A DNA stretch of 64,000 nucleotides from Fusarium oxysporum f. sp. lycopersici 4287 (taxonomy: Eukaryota > Ascomycota > Sordariomycetes > Hypocreales > Nectriaceae). Positions within the stretch are counted from its first letter, which is position 1. Each line of letters begins with the position of its first letter. A program made the translations under genes and the position numbers. Below the pieces are notes generated by a model, which saw nothing but the letters and a program-made list of their open reading frames with translations, did not search any database and was not told where the DNA came from. Shown piece by piece: positions 25,189 through 36,206 of the stretch. The stretch is taken from NCBI RefSeq assembly GCF_000149955.1, contig NC_030991.1, positions 2,911,571 to 2,975,570 of the forward strand, in the 5' to 3' direction.

Positions 25189-26230
25189 ATAGGTTAACCC
25201 TCCCTGCCTAGCCTATATGTTAAAAAGGTCTCCTCCTAATTATTAAATTTATCCTTAAATAACTTAAGAACTACTTAATAATTACTTATATTCTATAAAT
25301 ATAGCTTTAAATATAATATAAAAAATAAATAAAAACTTAATCTTAGAAATGTAAGTAATAAAATATTTATATATTTATATTTATAATTAACTTATATTTC
25401 TCCTATTATATTATCTTATAACCTAATCTGATTTATTATTAACCTATTAAGCTAGCCTTAGTCTACTAATATGTATAGTTTTTCCTTAAATACTAAAACC
25501 TTCTTTTCTTAATTTACCTTTCTCCCCCTTTTTGTTATGATTCGTGCCCGTAACAGCGCTATAAGGCTTCTATAAGGCAGCTGTAGCACACCTATGATTG
25601 CTTGCGTAGCGATTATGGCCCGATCTTTTGTCCTGTGGTTTAACGGCTTGTGCAATCGTTATAATATACTTAAGCTATAACTATACCTTTATTACTTTTG
25701 TATTTATAAGAAAAGTTTAATCTGTTTTAAGATTTATTAACTAATTTAAATAACTTAACGTGTTTGATAAGTGAGTGGGTCATCCAAGTGAGTGAGTCAA
25801 TCTTATTTCCACCTTAAACCCGGGTTTAAAAAATTCTTTAAAAATTCAAACTAAGCCTAAATTGGCTGTAATTCTAGTAGCGTATATATAAGTCTTAAAA
25901 TATATTATATAAACTTTTTAAGATTTTTAGAAAAATTCTATACAGCTATAAACCTTAAAACCTATTTATACTGTATTTTATACTGTATAATTAAGCTTTA
26001 CTATATAAAATAAAATAGCTAAAAATCTTAAAAAAATATTTTATAATAAGGTTAATTATACTATTCTTAAAAATATTTTTTTTAAACTTTTATCTATTTT
26101 ATTTAGAATAAAAAGATACTATAGGGTAGGTTTTTTAATACTATACAGTGCAGTGACTCACTTACTTGTCTGACCCACTCACTTATCAAACACGTTATTA
26201 ATAGTTTTAAGAAAATATCACTCTGTTCCG
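25189..26230. repeat. AT-rich, RIP-like decayed repeat DNA
   Basis: Almost entirely A/T with dense TA dinucleotides and stop codons in all frames, unlike the rest of the window. This is the look of repeat-induced point mutation, which converts CpA to TpA in duplicated DNA of ascomycetes. One less mutated patch lies at about 25537-25660. It encloses the MITE-like element below. Confidence 0.8.
25758..26195. mobile_element. 438-bp MITE-like element with terminal inverted repeats and TA duplication
   Basis: The left end ACGTGTTTGATAAGTGAGTG... and the reverse complement of the right end are identical for 26 bases (ACGTG to GGGTC+A), with similarity extending to about 44 bp, including a second AGTGAGTCA word. 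TA dinucleotides flank both ends (25756-25757 and 26196-26197), the duplication typical of Tc1/mariner-class insertion. The interior is RIP-like AT-rich with no coding capacity. Confidence 0.8.
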
Positions 26231-26892
26231 TCCTAAGTGTCCAGCCGTTCCTGTGAGGGCTGAAAAATCAACCGCTTGTCTGATGGACTATGGGGTACCT
26301 CGTTACCCCGATCATCAAATGCAGGTGTTGTACCCTCTCAATGGATCATGGGCAAAAGCCGACTTCTTGGGCTACGTCATGTTGCTCCCATTGCCCCACA
26401 CGACTCCGCGTCCTGTCTTTTGGACACAGGGTTCTCAAGCAGGGGACGAAAAGTAATAAGTACGAATTTACACATTCCATAGGAGTAACCATAAACAATA
26501 CGTACTGGCAATGCTATGCTAGATCGCTAGGCTGAATTATTTTGAGGATTTCTCAACTTGTATGCCAGATATATTAGTGTTATTGGATGACTAAGTAATG
26601 GGTCGGTTGTCACCTTGTGTAGAGGAGAACGCGATACGCGACACGCATCGCGCAATGTGTCCCGCCTAAATTAGTCAACAGGCGTCTGTTTGCACAGTTA
26701 AGCTCAGCCACATTCAAACACAGTGCTTCTACAAACAGCGCACACACCTCTGGTACCGTTTGCTCTGGTCCCGCGCTCAAACATTAACGCGCTTGGACTT
26801 CGGTCTCATCTCCGAGGCAAATGATACGCATGGCTCTCCCCATGCTAGCCATAGCAATTGGACATAGCATGGGCCTACCACGACCGAGACGC
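26231..26892. other. No supported gene
   Basis: Ordinary base composition resumes. Overlapping short frames at 26253-26535 have no family features. A CG-rich palindromic string (ACGCGATACGCG) occurs near 26630. Confidence 0.4.
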
Positions 26893-29784
26893 GGGGGCCC
26901 ATAGGGACACGCCTAGGCGCCTCTCCACTTCTGCACGCGTAGACGTTCGGATTATGTCGGCCCCCAATTTGGCACAACTCCACAACTGCATTTCTCAGGG
27001 GCTGCGGCTATTGCTGCCATTGCTAACCACAACCGTAGTTTTCAGGGGTTGCCGTTATGGCGCAGACGGCATTTCCTGATGATGTGCTTCCGCCGGAGGG
27101 CACGTACGACTCGCGAGAGGCTCTACTCACGGCTATCAATGAATGGGCAGCACCAAGAGGATACGCGTTCGTAACTGGGAGATCGTCGCGATCAACCAGC
27201 GGCAGGCAGATTATCACATGCGCATGTGATCGATGGTGTCGGCCACCAAGCGCCTCAAGGGACCGCCAGCGCAAGACTACTACGCGAGGAACCAACTGCC
27301 GGTTCTCTATCATCGCGAAGGAATCCCTAGATAAGACGACTTGGTCTTTAAGGCATCGTCCGGGTCCACAATTTTCTTCACACAACCATGAACCAAGTTG
27401 GCACAAATCGGCGCACCCAGTCCATCGGCAGCTCTCGGATGTGGACAGGTCAACAATCAGCCGCCTTACGAACGCTGGTGTAGCGCCAAAAGATATCAGG
27501 GACTTATATTCGCCAGAACTCGAATACCATTGCAACCTAGCAAGATATCTACAACCGTATCGCAGATAGCAAACGAGAGCTCTGTGAGGGTCAGAGCACT
27601 ATACATGCTTTTGCTAACCAGCTAGACAAGGAAGGGTTCTGGAATCGGATGCAGCTTGACTCAGATAACCGAATCACGGCGGTGTTGTTCGCCCATCCGG
27701 AGTCATTGGCATACGTGAAGGCTTACCCAGATCTACTTTTCTTGGACTGCACATACAAAACGAACAAATACGGAATGCCGCTGCTTGATATGATTGGTGT
27801 TGATGCCTGTCAGCGATCCTTCTGTATCGCCTTCGCATTCCTTAATGGCGAGGCTGAGCAGGACTTCATATGGGCCTTGGACCGGCTCAGGTCCCTGTAT
27901 GAACTCTGCAACACAAGGTTTCCATCTGTTATTCTGACTGACCGTGATAAGGCCTGTATGAACGCTGTAGAGAGCTGCTTTCCGTCTTCGATCTCTCTGC
28001 TATGCCTGTGGCATGCGAATAAGGCGGTCCTCCGCTATTGCCAGCCAACATTCGTACACCATAAGCAAGGGTCTGAGGCCTATCAGCAAGGTCTGAGCGA
28101 TTGGAATGACTTTTTCAACCACTGGCATTCGATTATGAGGCCGTCAGATGAACAGGCATTTGACCAGCGCGTACAAGAGCTTGAAAAGCGCTATCTGCCT
28201 CAATATCTCGAAGAGGTTGGCTACATCAAGTCCAACTGGCTCGATCCGTACAAGAAAAAGCTTGTTAAGGCCTGGGTCGACCAGCACCCTCACTTTGGTA
28301 ATGTGGTCACCTCACGGGTTGAGGGTATCCATGGGCTCCTTAAGAGCCACCTCAAGAAATCTACGCTAGATCTCTTCGAGGCGTGGAGAGCTATGAAACA
28401 TGCGCTTCTTAATCAATTATCTGAGCTGCGCTCCAACCAAGTCAGGCAGCAAATGCGAATACCAATTGAGCTCTCTGGATCACTATATAGTGCCATACGT
28501 GGCTGGATATCTCACGAGGCTTTACGCAAAGTTGAAGAACAGCGGAAGCGGCTTATGAAAGAAGACCTGCCTAGTTGTACCGGTACATTCTCTCGATCCC
28601 ACGGCCTCCCTTGCGCCCATATTCTCAAGGCTCTACAAGAGCAAGGCCAAACCCTTCGCTTGGAGCATTTTCACCCGCATTGGCATTTGAGTCGTCATGG
28701 TGTTCATCAGGTGCTATTGGAGCCTCGCCACCGATCTAATCGAATAGCTGCCAATTCTACCACAAGTAAATCGCAATCGAGCACTCAGAGAGAACCAAGT
28801 GCATTCGAGGCAGTTCAGGCAGCAGCGCAGCCAAAAGCACGACCTACATGCAGTAGATGCCACAAATTAGGACACAAGATGACGTCAAAGGCATGCCCTC
28901 AACGGTACGAGGGGATTTTGTATTTGTCATCATCGTCAGCACAGGTAGAAGCAATGCCAGTGGCACTCTCGCCAGCATTATCCGGGGAAGCACGACCAGC
29001 AGCAGCAGTATCTGCATCTGTATCATCTTTGCAGGAAGGGGAACCACTGGAAGACCCATCATCAGGATTATCCGGACATGCTGGGTCTGGCAGGGATGAT
29101 ACTAGCTGCATTGTCGTTAGTATAGAGACAGCAGCATCATCGGCAGTGTCATCAGCAAAACCATCGACACAGGGAGGGAAGTCGCCAGTAGCATCATCTT
29201 CAACAGCATCAGTGGCGCCGACACTAAGATATGATGACCCACAAGCCATCTATCGGAGATATGTTGCTGCTCGAGATGCTTGGTATAAGGCGCAGCCTCG
29301 TGGTAGCGTCAAAACTAACCAGCAGTATCGGAGGGCGTTAGGTCTACCTTTGCGGTATGACAAAGCAAGCTACCAGTGGTGTCTTGACTGGAAGCAGATG
29401 GGCAAACTCTGTACGACACCCACCGGATCTAGAGATTGGATGGAGTAAGGAAGAGATGATGGCGTACCTGGATTGGAGTAAAGCAGAAGATGATCGGGTG
29501 GAGGCTCAGGTAGCGGCAGAGATGGAAAGTAATCCATTTTCTAGCAGAAGAGGCATGCGCGACATCTGGGAGGCGGCTGAGAATGATGGATAAGAGCAGC
29601 AGGAATTGTATTCAGCTTGATAATTAGGAATCATTGCAGTTCTGAATCTCGGGATTCTGAAACCCGCCAGCCTCAAAACTCGAAATGCAGTTGTGGAGTT
29701 GTGCCAAATTGGGGGCTGACATAATCCGCACGCCTACGCGTGCAGAAGTGGAGAGGCGCCTAGGCGTGTCCCTATGGGCCCCCC
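26893..29784 (+). mobile_element. Mutator-like element (MULE) with long terminal inverted repeats
   Basis: The left terminal repeat is 26893-26994 (begins GGGGGCCCATAGGGACACGC). The right is 29682-29784, nearly identical in reverse complement over about 102 bp with a few mismatches and a one-base G-run difference. A MULE transposase gene lies between them. Long terminal repeats are usual in this superfamily; fungal examples include Hop of Fusarium oxysporum. I could not find a matching 8-10 bp target duplication in the flanks. Confidence 0.9.
27057..29593 (+). pseudogene. MULE transposase, frame-broken
   Basis: The N-terminal part (27057 onward) is a FAR1/WRKY-GCM1-like zinc-binding region (CACDRWCR ... 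TRGTNCRFSI ... HNHEPS). Near 27485-27505 the frame must move by +1 to reach QNSNTIAT. A TAG follows in that frame (about 27538), then DIYNRIADSKREL leads into the long frame from 27649. The catalytic core shows LLFLDCTYKTNKYG, VILTDRDKACMNAV and LLCLWHANK. A SWIM-like motif (PSCTGTFSRSHGLPCAHIL) and a zinc knuckle (CSRCHKLGHKMTSKAC) follow. A further +1 shift near 29440 is needed to reach the terminal KEEMMAYLDWSKAEDD ... IWEAAENDG stop at 29593. Two shifts and a nonsense codon make this copy inactive unless the shifts are sequence errors. Confidence 0.88.
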
Positions 29785-29787
29785 TTG

Positions 29788-32150
29788 GGCAAGCCTCCCA
29801 TTTCTTAGTCATCAATATGGAGAAAGGGGGGGAACTAAGTTGATCCGCCTCTAGCGCGATTTCCACGGCGGCAGGGCCTATCTCGTTTCAATGTTTTTTT
29901 TCTCCAGACATTTTATGAAGAATTGTTCTGACTGCTTATCACTACCCTCTTCCCGTACACTTGGACTAATCAATCAGACTCGATGGAAGGAATAGAGAGG
30001 CTGCAGAAGCTGTTGGAGGAAGAATAGCGCCGACGCGAAACCGCCGAAAATCGTGCCACCGAAGGATGACAAAAACGCGGGGCCACCAAAAGACGCGCAA
30101 CCGCATCGCAACCACTATCACTCAATCCATACCTTGAGACCTGCCATACGCTTTGTCTAGCTATCGATGTTGTCACCGATCCGTCCCTCACGACCCAAGA
30201 CGATACGACTAATCCGACCGGCCGCTTCTACCCTCATCGAATCGTCCCTTGGGATGCATTCCCAACAAAGCAAGAAAAAGATTGGGCCGACTTGGCCTTT
30301 AGTCCCTCGTTCGCCGCCTAGTCCTCTTTTCCGTCTCGACACCAGCTAGAATACGTGGGGTCTTTGCTTCATCCGATCAGTAGCGAGATTGACCTTAGAA
30401 ACAGTGAACAGGACGTGGTAGAGAACGCAGTTCAGAAGCTTGTGGATGCTACATTTGCCGATCCAACCCTGAGAAGCCACCTTGGTCTCAAAGGAATACT
30501 GACGTTTGAGAGTCATACCAATCTTGGAACCGCCGACGAGTCTCTTTCTGAATCTATGGACTAAGTCTCCAATGGCTTGAGACCATCGGCCCGAACATCG
30601 AGGCGTCGGAAAGCGCGGGGGAAAGGCAATCGGGCAGATCAGTTCTGTATATCCCGAACGTCAGACGGCCAGAGGTTCCCAACAGTCGCAATCGAGTACA
30701 AAGCGCCCCATAAATTGAGTTGCGATCAGGTTGCTACAGGACTAGTCGGAGAAACCCAGCCCGACCGCGATGTGATCAATCAGGAGGGCGAGGGTTTCGA
30801 AGCTAGGTGACTCACCACCGTCGTGAAAACGCAGCTCTTCTCGTACATGGTTGGCAAAGGTACGCAGTATGGCTACGTCTGTACAGGGATGACGTACATC
30901 TTCTTGCACATACCAAGGGATCCCTCCTGCGTCTACTACTCTGTTTGCATACCGAGTCTAGATGTTGAAGACGATGACGAGAACCGACTTCATCGGACGG
31001 CTGTGGCGCAAGTTTACGCCTTTGTACTCCAAGCTATTTGATCGCCACTGCCGTCTCAGGCGTGGCACAACGCTGCAGATCAACTCGATACATGGGCTGT
31101 AGAGCACGACGACGTGCTCAGAAGCATCCCTGCGACGCTCCGCAAAGCAAAGCGCACCACACCATACAGAGCACAACGATGGAAAGGTTTCACACGCTCG
31201 CCGATCCGAACGCGTTCGCAATGCCTGCCTATCGAAGTTAAGAAGGTTCAATCCAGCGACGACGATAACGAAGATGACGAAAGCCCTTCTCCAACACCGA
31301 ATCTAACCGGTCGATCATTAGTCGAATCGAGAGGCACGAGTTCGAGTGAAACACAAGTGCAAGGAAGAGTGTCCGATACACAAGGGAATGCGGACAAGCG
31401 ACAAAATATACGAGACCGGCCATACTGCACCCATGCATGTCTGCGTGGAATTGCTTCCGGCGGCCCTCTAGATGAGAGGTGCCCTAACATCGCGGACCAT
31501 GGCAAGGCACATATCGACCGACAGAGCTTTGTTGCCCTCTTGCGCGATCAACTGGCAACTGATCGTGGTGATGATGCTGATTGTACGCCGCTTGGCATCT
31601 CGGGATCGCGAGGGTCCCTCTTCAAGCTATGCCTGTCATTGCGTGGTTACACACTCGTGGCTAAAGGTGTAGAGGCAATGGATGCAAGACATCTACGGCA
31701 CGAAAATAAGATGTACGATCATGTTTGGTCACTTCAGGGCACCTTCGTACCAGTCTGCCTGGGTATAGTTGACCTTATCAAGCCGTATTACTTCGACAGT
31801 GGCGTATATGTACATTTTTTGCTACTCAGTTATGGCGGTCGGCCTGTCTTGCGAGAGATGAAAGAGGTTAGGCCGAATGTTGTCGACCAGATCATTGTAG
31901 TGCTCAAGCGACTTCACCAGTACCGAATCTTGCACCACGATGCGGAGCCACGCAACGTCCTGTATGATCGATCAAGCGGGGGATGCATGTTGGTAGACTT
32001 GATGCTGGCGGAGATTCATGATCGACAACCTCTTGGATCCATCAATTGTAACAGACAAAGCCGGAAAAGGAAGTCGGTGACGGGCAAGCATGTACCAGAT
32101 GCCTTTTCCGTCGAGGTGCAATCTCTGCGGGCGAGTTTGGCTTGAAGATG
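29788..32150 (+). repeat. Kinase-like repeat unit, copy 1
   Basis: From GGCAAGCCTCCCATTTCTTA at 29788, this unit matches 56426 onward in copy 2 through promoter, coding region and 3' end, apart from a large internal deletion in copy 2. Its left limit lies 3 bp from the MULE terminal repeat, so the MULE probably inserted at or truncated its upstream end. Confidence 0.75.
29983..32145 (+). pseudogene. Decayed protein-kinase-like gene of a dispersed fungal family
   Basis: The start MEGIERLQKLLEEE is followed at once by TAG (from a likely CAG). The product can then be followed through several frames: LHPISSEIDLRNSEQDVVEN, RADQFCISRTSDGQ, AIEYKAPHKLS, FSYMVGKGTQYGYVCTG and then the long frame 31114-32145. 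That last part holds a kinase fold: GSLFKLCLS ... YTLVAKGVE (nucleotide-binding Lys side), the catalytic loop LHHDAEPRNVLYD (normally HxDxxxxN) and MLVDLMLAEI in place of DFG. The loop keeps Asp and Asn; the DFG glycine is lost. The family is a dispersed, often pseudogenised one in plant-associated fungi, from memory. Several stops and shifts make it non-functional. Confidence 0.75.
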
Positions 32151-32362
32151 TGCTACTTCCTGGGAAGTCGCATCAAGGGCGACGACAGGAGGCGTATGGC
32201 TGCCCTTGCCCGTTGGCCAACACAAAGAAACTGAGCGTCTTAAGGCAAGACTCCCTCCATGTATTGTGTCTTGGCATGTTGGAAGGATCTCGCATATGCT
32301 TTCCCGTCACTTTGTTGCTCTTTCGGCTTTGTCTGTTACAATTAATGGATCCAAGAGGTTGA
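32026..32362. repeat. Inverted repeat with ~67-bp arms at the 3' end of the kinase relic
   Basis: The arm 32026-32092 encodes QPLGSINCNRQSRKRKSVTGKH on the plus strand. The arm 32293-32362 encodes a close version on the minus strand (QPLGSINCNRQSRKSNKVTG). The spacer is about 200 bp. The terminal piece of the gene has been copied in inverted orientation just downstream. Confidence 0.75.
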
Positions 32363-33709
32363 TGTTTACTCACATTTACGGAAGACGGCTGTCTTGTTAT
32401 GACAACTACACTGTTTAATTCAGAGTATTGCAATTGGTCTTGTCAGTACGGAAAGATTGCAAGTTAGTAAGCATAATGCTGTTTAATATCCCCGATGTCC
32501 CTCTTGCTAGATAACCGTAAATCTTCTGCAGCCCTTCCAGAAGGTCCTCTTTTATCCGCGTTGTTCATCAGATCTATACCTGGATAGTCTATCTATTTTA
32601 CGTCGTTGCCAATTAGTCGACAAGTCATCTGGCATGGACACACCTGATATCGTGCATGATGTTGATGCAGTGCTGATGATCAGCTAGGGAAAAATTATGG
32701 GATCAATTCCGGCCCATGATCCGGGAGCCCATTTCTGCAGCAGGAGGAAACCGCAGCTCGATAGAAGAATTCGCAATCAAGAGGTCTTTCGTTAAGGTAG
32801 ACATGAACACTGTGGAAAGTGAAAATTGAACTGCTTAAAGAGAGGGGACGGATTTACAGAGGAGCCTAGCGTAGCTTGGCCTGAGCCCCGGTGCGGAACC
32901 GCTGAGGGAGCCGAACGGGAACGGGATTTGGTCTAAGCCCCGGTAAGAAACCGGGTCAACGGGGCCAAATTAATCGCAGCATCCTCCCACGGCCTCGCGC
33001 CGGCCGGCCCACATCTCACCGACTGTGGGTCGTTCCGGACGGAGCACGTCAGCCGCGCGCAAAGCAGGCACACGAGGGTCTGCGAACTTGATGCAAGTTA
33101 GAGATTCATGTTTCTGCAGAAGCGCGGTCAGCCCATCTCTTTCAGCTCTGAATCGCCGAACTTAACAACTGGTCCTCCAGTGGGCTCAAGCTCTTGCCCG
33201 ACGATATACTACTACGCAGGTACGCCTTGCCACATAATATCACTGGAAGCTTTCTAAGCTCAACTGTGTACCATCTCTGCCCTTAGATAACACCTCGGTC
33301 CTTATAGGTAAATCCTAACATATGTATTAAGTCTATTACTATACCATCTCCGACTCATGTTCTTCTCACACCTACCTCATAAACTCGTCTCTACGCCATC
33401 TCAATATGTCTGCATCAAACAAAATTCCGTCTAGGGAATTACCCGTGCGTCTGTATTCGGTTAGAGTAGAATAAAGATAGGAACAACGTTGACCCAATTA
33501 CTTGGGTACGAATGACAGTTAGGGACCATGGCTTCGACAGGATAAAGGCTGGAGGTTTGGTCGTAGGTTTAAGCGAAACCAGTAGTCTAAAGACGAGGTA
33601 ACTTCGTTCGTTCCCTGATGTTTGTCGAGCTGGATCGCTTTCTGGTCATCTTGGCGCCGTTCAGATTGAGAAATTGCACGACCTCTAGATTATCCTCACG
33701 TAAAGTAGC
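32363..33709. other. No supported gene
   Basis: Contains a GC-rich hairpin patch near 32935-32965 (CCCGGT/ACCGGG arms) and otherwise featureless sequence. I see no tRNA or rRNA. The right end carries the 3' side of the truncated NLR. Confidence 0.4.
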
Positions 33710-35375
33710 CTATAGAGCAGTGCCGTATTGGCTGCCCTGCGCGTTGACGTCTGCTCCCTCTGTCGTCAGATCTCTTGCGGCCCCTGGGAGTCCAGCTAAA
33801 CAAGCATAATACAGTCTGGGTGCTCTAGGAGGTCCTGGTTTATGGTCCCACCGACGGTCGGCCTGATACAATCGACACCACCGTTGAAACGTTGTCTCGT
33901 CTTTTAAAAAATTAACTGTAACTCGAACGATTCCTTCAGAAGTCTCGACCGAAGCGGCGTATTCCGTCCAGTATTCTGCTGCATACCGTGCCATTGGAAA
34001 ATCGGATCTGATTGTGCTGTGACTGCCCCTGATATCGGCAAGATAAGTCAGGCAGGTTTTGGTGATGACAATGCTTGCACTTTCGAGGTCGAACTGGGCT
34101 TGTTCAAGAAGATACTCTTTGACAGAGAAGTGAGCAAGATGAAGTTCGTCCACGGTCTCAGCGTCATTCGTGACTTCGGCGATTATCACCAAGCTGGGGC
34201 AGTATCGCAGGATGTCGGCTGCTTGAAATAGTCTGCGTTTAACGTTGAAACCTCGAGGCTCTTGATTTATCTCTGTGGTTATTACTTCGACGGCCTCTGG
34301 TAGTGTCAGAGGCCGCCTGGTGTGGACGAGAAACTGCAGGAGACGAATCGCGCTGCTCTTGTTTTGGACCATGCGGTAATATGTCTCATTCAGATCCCGG
34401 GGCAAAGACCTGAGAGCTATCTTGATGTCTTTCGGGCTCAGACATCTAGCGAAACTCTCTAGTTGACAAGCTGCCCATCTAAACCTGCGACGAATGTCAG
34501 AAGAATGTTTGACTTATATTCATGACCTGGGTCAAAACTTGCATCCCGTCGGCTCCATCTCCGATTTTGTCACGGATTCTGTCCAGAATATCTTGAGATA
34601 GGTTCCTATCCACGAAACCAGGCTTCTGTTCAAGCGTTGCCGTGACATAGGCGCGAATATCGGCGTTGACAACCTTCTTGTTACGTAAGACGCAATTACA
34701 CTTATCAAAGAGAAGAGAGATCTTGCATCGTAAGTCTGCCTCTGGCCGGCCAGTCACGACAAGCTGGGTGTTACTGGATCTCAAGCCTCCGATCCAATGC
34801 AGAAGCTCTTCTCTCCCTATACACTCGTCTAAAGCGTCAATGATGATGAAAACCTTTCCAGCAGTTTGTATCATTGTGTCAACACAGGCTGATAAGGCAT
34901 TCGTATCTGGTTGTCTCCGTCCATCATGTGAAGTGAAAAGACTATCAAGTCTTCTCGCGGCTTCGTTCCCGGTATGATAAAGCTGAACTGCCAGCGAGCG
35001 TAGGAGATTCTCCAGTTTCTGTTTCCTGGCATCGTTAAAGTCAAAGAAGAAGGCAAGCGTAGTGTGGGTGTCTATTTGCAGAAGATGATCCAGAATCGTC
35101 GTACTCAGAATGGTCTTGCCAGCCCCTGCCAGCCCGTAGAGCCACAGGTGCCAGCGTGTTCCAACTGTCCACTCCCGGAAGGCGGGACTGTTTAGAAGCC
35201 AGGTCCCGGTGCCGGGATGACGTCGTTCTCTTGCCAAGTTGGCATTGGTTGAATAATCTGGCGGGGACAGCCATCCCTCGACCTTGGCGAAACGATGGTC
35301 AGATGCCATGCTCATCACTGCATGTTTGGTTTCGTTCCTGTGGATTCGACTGTTTAGGGTCAGAAGAGGAAGCAT
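33710..35375 (-). CDS. NACHT-ankyrin NLR-like protein, truncated at both ends
   Basis: Exon 35375-34543/34542 and exon 34484-33710 are joined by a 57-nt intron (34541-34485) with a GC donor (GCAAGT). The phase fits: DGM followed by FRWAACQLESFARCL. Near the N-terminus is HRFAKVEGWLSPPDYSTN, common just before fungal NACHT domains. Walker A is GLAGAGKTILS and Walker B KVFIIIDALDE, followed by LVVTGRPEADLR. The helical lid LHLAHFSVKEYLLE follows. The C-terminus enters ankyrin-like sequence (RLYYACLAGLPGAARDLTTEGADVNAQG) but stops after less than one repeat. The usual N-terminal effector domain is missing. Such proteins act in fungal incompatibility and programmed cell death. With no effector and no repeat array, this is likely a fragment, though the remaining frame is clean. 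Confidence 0.85.
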
Positions 35376-35619
35376 GAGCTAGCATTATGATGCTAACTAG
35401 AACCGAGGACTTCGCTAATAGGCTTCTCGGCCTCGACCTTACTGGGAGGAATCTGGCGCAGGAGATCTTTGGCATACGCCGCTGCGGGGAATGTGCAAGA
35501 GTGCGTACTACAATGAACTTCGCTAAAAGATACGGGTTGTCCCTTTCTTTAAAGTAAGAGTAGAGAATCTCACATACAGGCTATTACCAACCTTACTTCG
35601 TATTCCTTAAATAACTAGG
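35376..35619. other. Short intergenic stretch upstream of the NLR fragment
   Basis: Divergent spacing between the NLR fragment and the plus-strand frame at 35620. No effector domain can be read here in any frame. Confidence 0.4.
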
Positions 35620-36156
35620 GTGAACATTCTCAGAACGTTCGACATACAGAACGAGGAATGGCTCGTTGTTAACGAGAATATTGTGTCTTTGAACGTCAGC
35701 AACTTAGTGGTGCGCGGTTATAAGCATGGCGAAGTGCAGCAATTTCTATGGTCATTCCCGAACCTACAAGAACTTGTTTTATGTCCCGAGTCTGGAGGAC
35801 AGGCCAGTGGCCAAAAAATAGCCCTACAGTCTTTGAAATGGACTTTAGAGAATGACTTGATCGATTTTGTTTGTCAACACCAGCTGCAGCAACTGGCATT
35901 ACGCAATGTAACGCTGTTCAGTGGCACTTGGAAGTCCTTCTTCAATCGTATCGCGCGTCTTTCTAATCAAACGCTTCAGTCAGCTGTCTGCATAAAGACG
36001 AGCGGCATTCGCATCAGTTTGAGTGAAGCTGCCAGATCACGCAAGTGCTGGCCTAACAGCGATGCCAGTGTTTTGAATCCACGAGTATTATTTGGCAAGT
36101 GTAACAAAGACCGAGTATATAGTTTGGACAAGCGCGACTTTTGGCTTGCAGAATGA
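35620..36156 (+). CDS. Unrecognised 178-codon frame, F-box/LRR-like tail
   Basis: The frame starts with GTG in the listed form, so the real start is uncertain; an upstream exon or truncation is likely. The sequence FLWSFPNLQELVLCP ... LQSLKWTLENDLIDFV ... LQQLALRNVTLFSGTWKSFF resembles the leucine-rich C-terminal part of fungal F-box-type proteins. No F-box is visible. Probably a gene fragment. Confidence 0.35.
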   Translation: MNILRTFDIQNEEWLVVNENIVSLNVSNLVVRGYKHGEVQQFLWSFPNLQELVLCPESGGQASGQKIALQSLKWTLENDLIDFVCQHQLQQLALRNVTLFSGTWKSFFNRIARLSNQTLQSAVCIKTSGIRISLSEAARSRKCWPNSDASVLNPRVLFGKCNKDRVYSLDKRDFWLAE

Positions 36157-36206
36157 AATCGAAATACCTAAGGCTAGATTATAATTTAAGACAGTTATCT
36201 AAGTTT

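Noticed and set aside
24096..25211. 371-codon plus frame
   Set aside because: About 330 codons are N from the 1000-base gap.
25758..26195. Identity with the mimp miniature elements of Fusarium
   Set aside because: The terminal repeat ACGTGTTTGATAAG does not resemble the CAGTGGG-type mimp ends, although the size class and TA sites are similar.
26883..29794. Target-site duplication of the MULE
   Set aside because: The bases next to the two terminal repeats (GAGACGC and TTGGGCAAG) do not match at any length I tried.
32860..33240. GC-rich hairpin region as a tRNA or rRNA gene
   Set aside because: Local CCCGGT/ACCGGG hairpins exist, but no cloverleaf with T-loop and anticodon arm could be drawn and no rRNA signature is recognised.
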